A stretch of DNA of 64,000 nt from Nemophila menziesii (lineage: Eukaryota; Streptophyta; Magnoliopsida; Boraginales; Hydrophyllaceae), in contig JARWIR010000051.1 of assembly GCA_029959085.1 (NCBI GenBank), positions 2,294,001 through 2,358,000 of the forward strand. Reading direction: 5' to 3'. The notes beneath the pieces are model-generated. The model did not search any database. It saw only the letters and a list, made by a program, of their open reading frames with translations, and was not told where the DNA came from. Positions 61,475 to 64,000 of the stretch are shown here, piece after piece. Made by a program: the position numbers and the translations under genes. The first letter of the stretch is position 1, and every line of letters begins with the position of its first letter.

Positions 61475-62076
61475 AAAAAAATTACATGTAACATCTTTGA
61501 ATTAATTGAACATGCTGATCATTGGATATGAAATGTGAAGAATTCAAAATTTTTAATATTCAAAAGAAAAAAATGATTTGTAAAATTGAGATAATTTAAG
61601 AAAAGCATAATATTTTTTTGATTTGAATAAATATACTAGATAAATTATTCCATTTTAAATTTAATAGTATTTTTTATATATAGACAAATTTAATGAATTA
61701 TTTTTAAAAACCATTAATTAATCTAGCTTTCAATTTTTTTTTTTTATATTATCTTCAAATTAATGATGTAACCTTTATTATCACCTTCTCTAGATTTCAT
61801 AATCAGAACAATTTATAAAAACTGTTCAAACATCTAACAGCATAAATATTTAGGGGAATGATAAGATTAGGTTAATCCCTAACAAAATTGGATATCAATA
61901 CGATTCATACTACTACTAATTATATAATATGTCACTTACATCGCGATGAACCATCACACATATTAATGATTTTGCCTTAGTGATCACATTTTGTTCCTTC
62001 ACATTATTCCAAATTATTCAAAATAACCAAATCTCATCATAAAGAAGTACGGATAATCAAAGGATACATTCAGTGA
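61475..62076. other. AT-rich spacer between two LINEs
   Basis: No gene seen; AT-rich sequence between the 3' end of one LINE and the 5'-truncated start of the next. Confidence 0.5.
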
Positions 62077-64000
62077 TATGGACATGTTTATTTATTTTTT
62101 GCCGATGATTTAATTTTGTTTGGTGAGGCCTCGTTTTTGCAGGTACAGATAATACAAGAGACGATGGATCTTTTCTGTAAGGAATCTGGACAGAGTGTTA
62201 GTGCGGAAAAATCCCTTATATACTTCTCAAAGAATGTTCCCGAGTTGGTACAGAATGAGTTAGCTGTAGCAAGTGGTTATTGTCATAGCACCTCCTTTGG
62301 CACATATTTGGGGATGCCTATTCATTCGGGAAGATTATCGAAGGGTTTCTACAAAAGTATATTGGAAAAAATGAGGAAGAAATTAGCAACCTGGAAGTCG
62401 AAAACACTTTCTCTTGCGGGGCGTATTACGCTAGCCCAATCCGTTTTGAACGCAATTCCCGTGTATCAGATGCAAGTTATGAAATTGCCGAAATATATTT
62501 GTCATGAAATTGATAAGATAACTAGAGACTTTATATGGGGTTCGTCACCACTCGAGAGGAAAATTCACTGGGTTGCGTGGGATCAAGTGTGTAAACCAAA
62601 GATAAATGGAGGCTTGGGGATTAGAAGCGCGGAGAAATACAATTTAGCGTTATTGGCCAAACTTGGATGGAGAATTTTATCCCGTGATCGAAATGTTGCA
62701 TGGGTTGAGGTTATTGGAAAAAAGTATTTTAAAGATGGGTTACTTAACCGGCAACAAAAATTGAGTGACTCAAGCGCGTGCAAAGCTATTCTTGCGGGGG
62801 CGAAGGTACTTAGTATTGGTGTTGAACAAGACGGGATTTCGGATGTGGAGTATAGGTGGCGGGTTGGAAATTCGGGTATTTTTACGGTTAAATCCGCTTA
62901 TGAGATTATGGAAGGGAGTGGAAAAGATGAGTCGTTTAATTGGGACATTATCTGGAGGATGAAATGCGCACAAAAGACTCGGGTATTCCTATGGAGGGTG
63001 GTGTTAAATCGATTACCAACGGCGGAAAATCTATACAAAAGAAATGTAATAGAATCAAAGAGATGCGAAGTATGCGGAGCCGAGCTAGAAGATTTGTATC
63101 ATGTGATGGTAACGTGTAAATTCGCTTTTGTTTTTTGGAAATCTCTTGGTGTTTTTGCAGGTAGATCACAGAACTTAGCTATTGGATTGGGAAGGGAAGG
63201 TCTCGCTGGAATGGATGGAATGGCTGGGAAGCAGCTGGAAAGCTTGGAGGAAGCTGGACAAAGGCCTGGACGCTGGCTGAAGGACGTGGACAGGAGGTTT
63301 CTGATGCGTTTAAATGATGATTGGCGCCAAGGGAGAAGACTAGTGCCTGCTGCAAGGAACATTCAACCAGATTCTGCAGCTTTTCTTGGACCTGCTGCTG
63401 ATAGGCGAACAGCTGCAGCACACTCACGAGGGACTTCTGCAGCAAATATTGGACCTGTTCCAGGTTGGCGAGCTGCTGGAGTAATATATGGATCAGCAAT
63501 GGACGATGGGGCCCGCCAAAATCAACAAATTGAAGTTAAAAAATGGATGGAAGGTCACTTACTATCAAAGGCAAACATAGACGGAATCGAATGGCCGTAT
63601 ATTTTTGTAGCGGCTATGTGGATTATATGGAATAAAAGAAACCACGTGCTATTCAATGGAAATTCTGAAATTCCTCACGAGATCGAAATTAGAAAAGAAG
63701 TTTTATCCCTTGCTAGTTCTTTCATTCTTGCATGGGGAAAAAACTTGGATGGTGGGCTAATTAAACTAGCTACCAACACGATGGTCAAATGGATTAAACC
63801 TGCTTCTGGTTTTAAATTGAATGTGGATGGTAGTTTTAACGCATCTAAGAAAGTTGCAGGTATTGGTGGAATCTTGCGCGATAATAATGGTTCGTGCATT
63901 GCTGGTTATGTAGGCTCTTGTTTAGTGGATTCTCCTTTTATTTCGGAAATGTTAGCCCTTCATTTTGGACTAAGATGGGCTACAAATAAAGGTTATAAAG
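62077..64000 (+). CDS. 5'-truncated LINE ORF2, open to window end
   Basis: One uninterrupted frame of 641 codons from the stop at 62074-62076 to the last base. It begins at the RT catalytic motif (LFFADDLILFG, residues 6-16), so the 5' part was lost at insertion, as is usual for LINEs. RT thumb follows: GTYLGMPIHSGRL, LAGRITLAQSVLNAIPVYQMQV, DFIWGS..ERKIHWVAWDQVC. Then GGLGIRSAEKYNLALLAKLGWRIL and zf-RVT (TVKSAYEIM; CEVCGAELEDLYHVMVTC near residues 330-347). An Ala/Gly/Arg-rich linker spans about residues 362-482. RNase H starts KLNVDGSF and GIGGILRDNNGS, with the Glu in SEMLAL. It is cut only by the window edge. It is much younger than the LINE at 55110. Confidence 0.9.

Noticed and set aside
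63099..63499. Minus-strand ORFs rich in Leu, Gln and Pro
   Set aside because: Shadow of the Ala/Gly/Arg-rich linker in the plus-strand LINE frame.

Overview
This window is a stretch of eukaryotic nuclear DNA from a eudicot plant. It shows spliced plant gene families (an F-box/LRR gene and a receptor-like cytoplasmic kinase), plant-type retrotransposons (Athila-like Ty3/gypsy, Ty1/copia, L1-type LINEs with a C-terminal RNase H), CACTA and Mutator-like DNA transposons, and Stowaway- and hAT-type MITEs. It is AT-rich and most of it is decayed mobile DNA. I cannot name the species. A run of 100 Ns (18344-18443) marks a scaffold gap.

Layout. 1-1415: array of a 22-bp satellite. 1416-3690: AT-rich DNA, a CCA/CAC microsatellite, a large foldback element and the left end of a CACTA element. 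3690-6140: 5' part of a minus-strand copia element (LTR, primer site, gag-protease). 6240-6756: RNase H-like pseudogene. 7448-8926: intact two-exon F-box/LRR gene. 9394-9965: unknown ORF cut by a CACTA end. 9966-13400: decayed CACTA transposase. 13606-16620: copia remnant split by a 1.5-kb solo LTR. 16795-17022: hAT-like MITE. 18446-19140: minus-strand LTR fragment. 19361-27647: Athila-like element carrying a nested solo LTR and lacking its 3' end. 27648-29750: duplicated kinase exon plus VPS29 debris. 30000-33690: LINE, LTR and MULE fragments. 34764-39283: intact six-exon receptor-like cytoplasmic kinase. 39284-40840: second copy of the duplicated block, with VPS29 exon 1. 40846-43265: second copia remnant containing a Stowaway MITE. 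43270-55100: mostly non-coding, with LTR remnants. 55110-61470: full-length but decayed LINE. 62077-64000: 5'-truncated LINE whose reading frame is open to the window edge.

Only the F-box gene and the kinase look like intact host genes. The F-box protein would choose substrates for an SCF ubiquitin ligase. The kinase belongs to the family that relays signals from cell-surface receptors. VPS29 (a retromer subunit) survives only as two complementary fragments in a roughly 2-kb segmental duplication. One duplicate is joined in frame to the integrase tail of the Athila-like element. The rest records a layered history: nested insertions with readable 5-bp target duplications, solo LTRs, a MITE present in one of two related copia remnants, and LINE copies that differ sharply in the linker between zf-RVT and RNase H.
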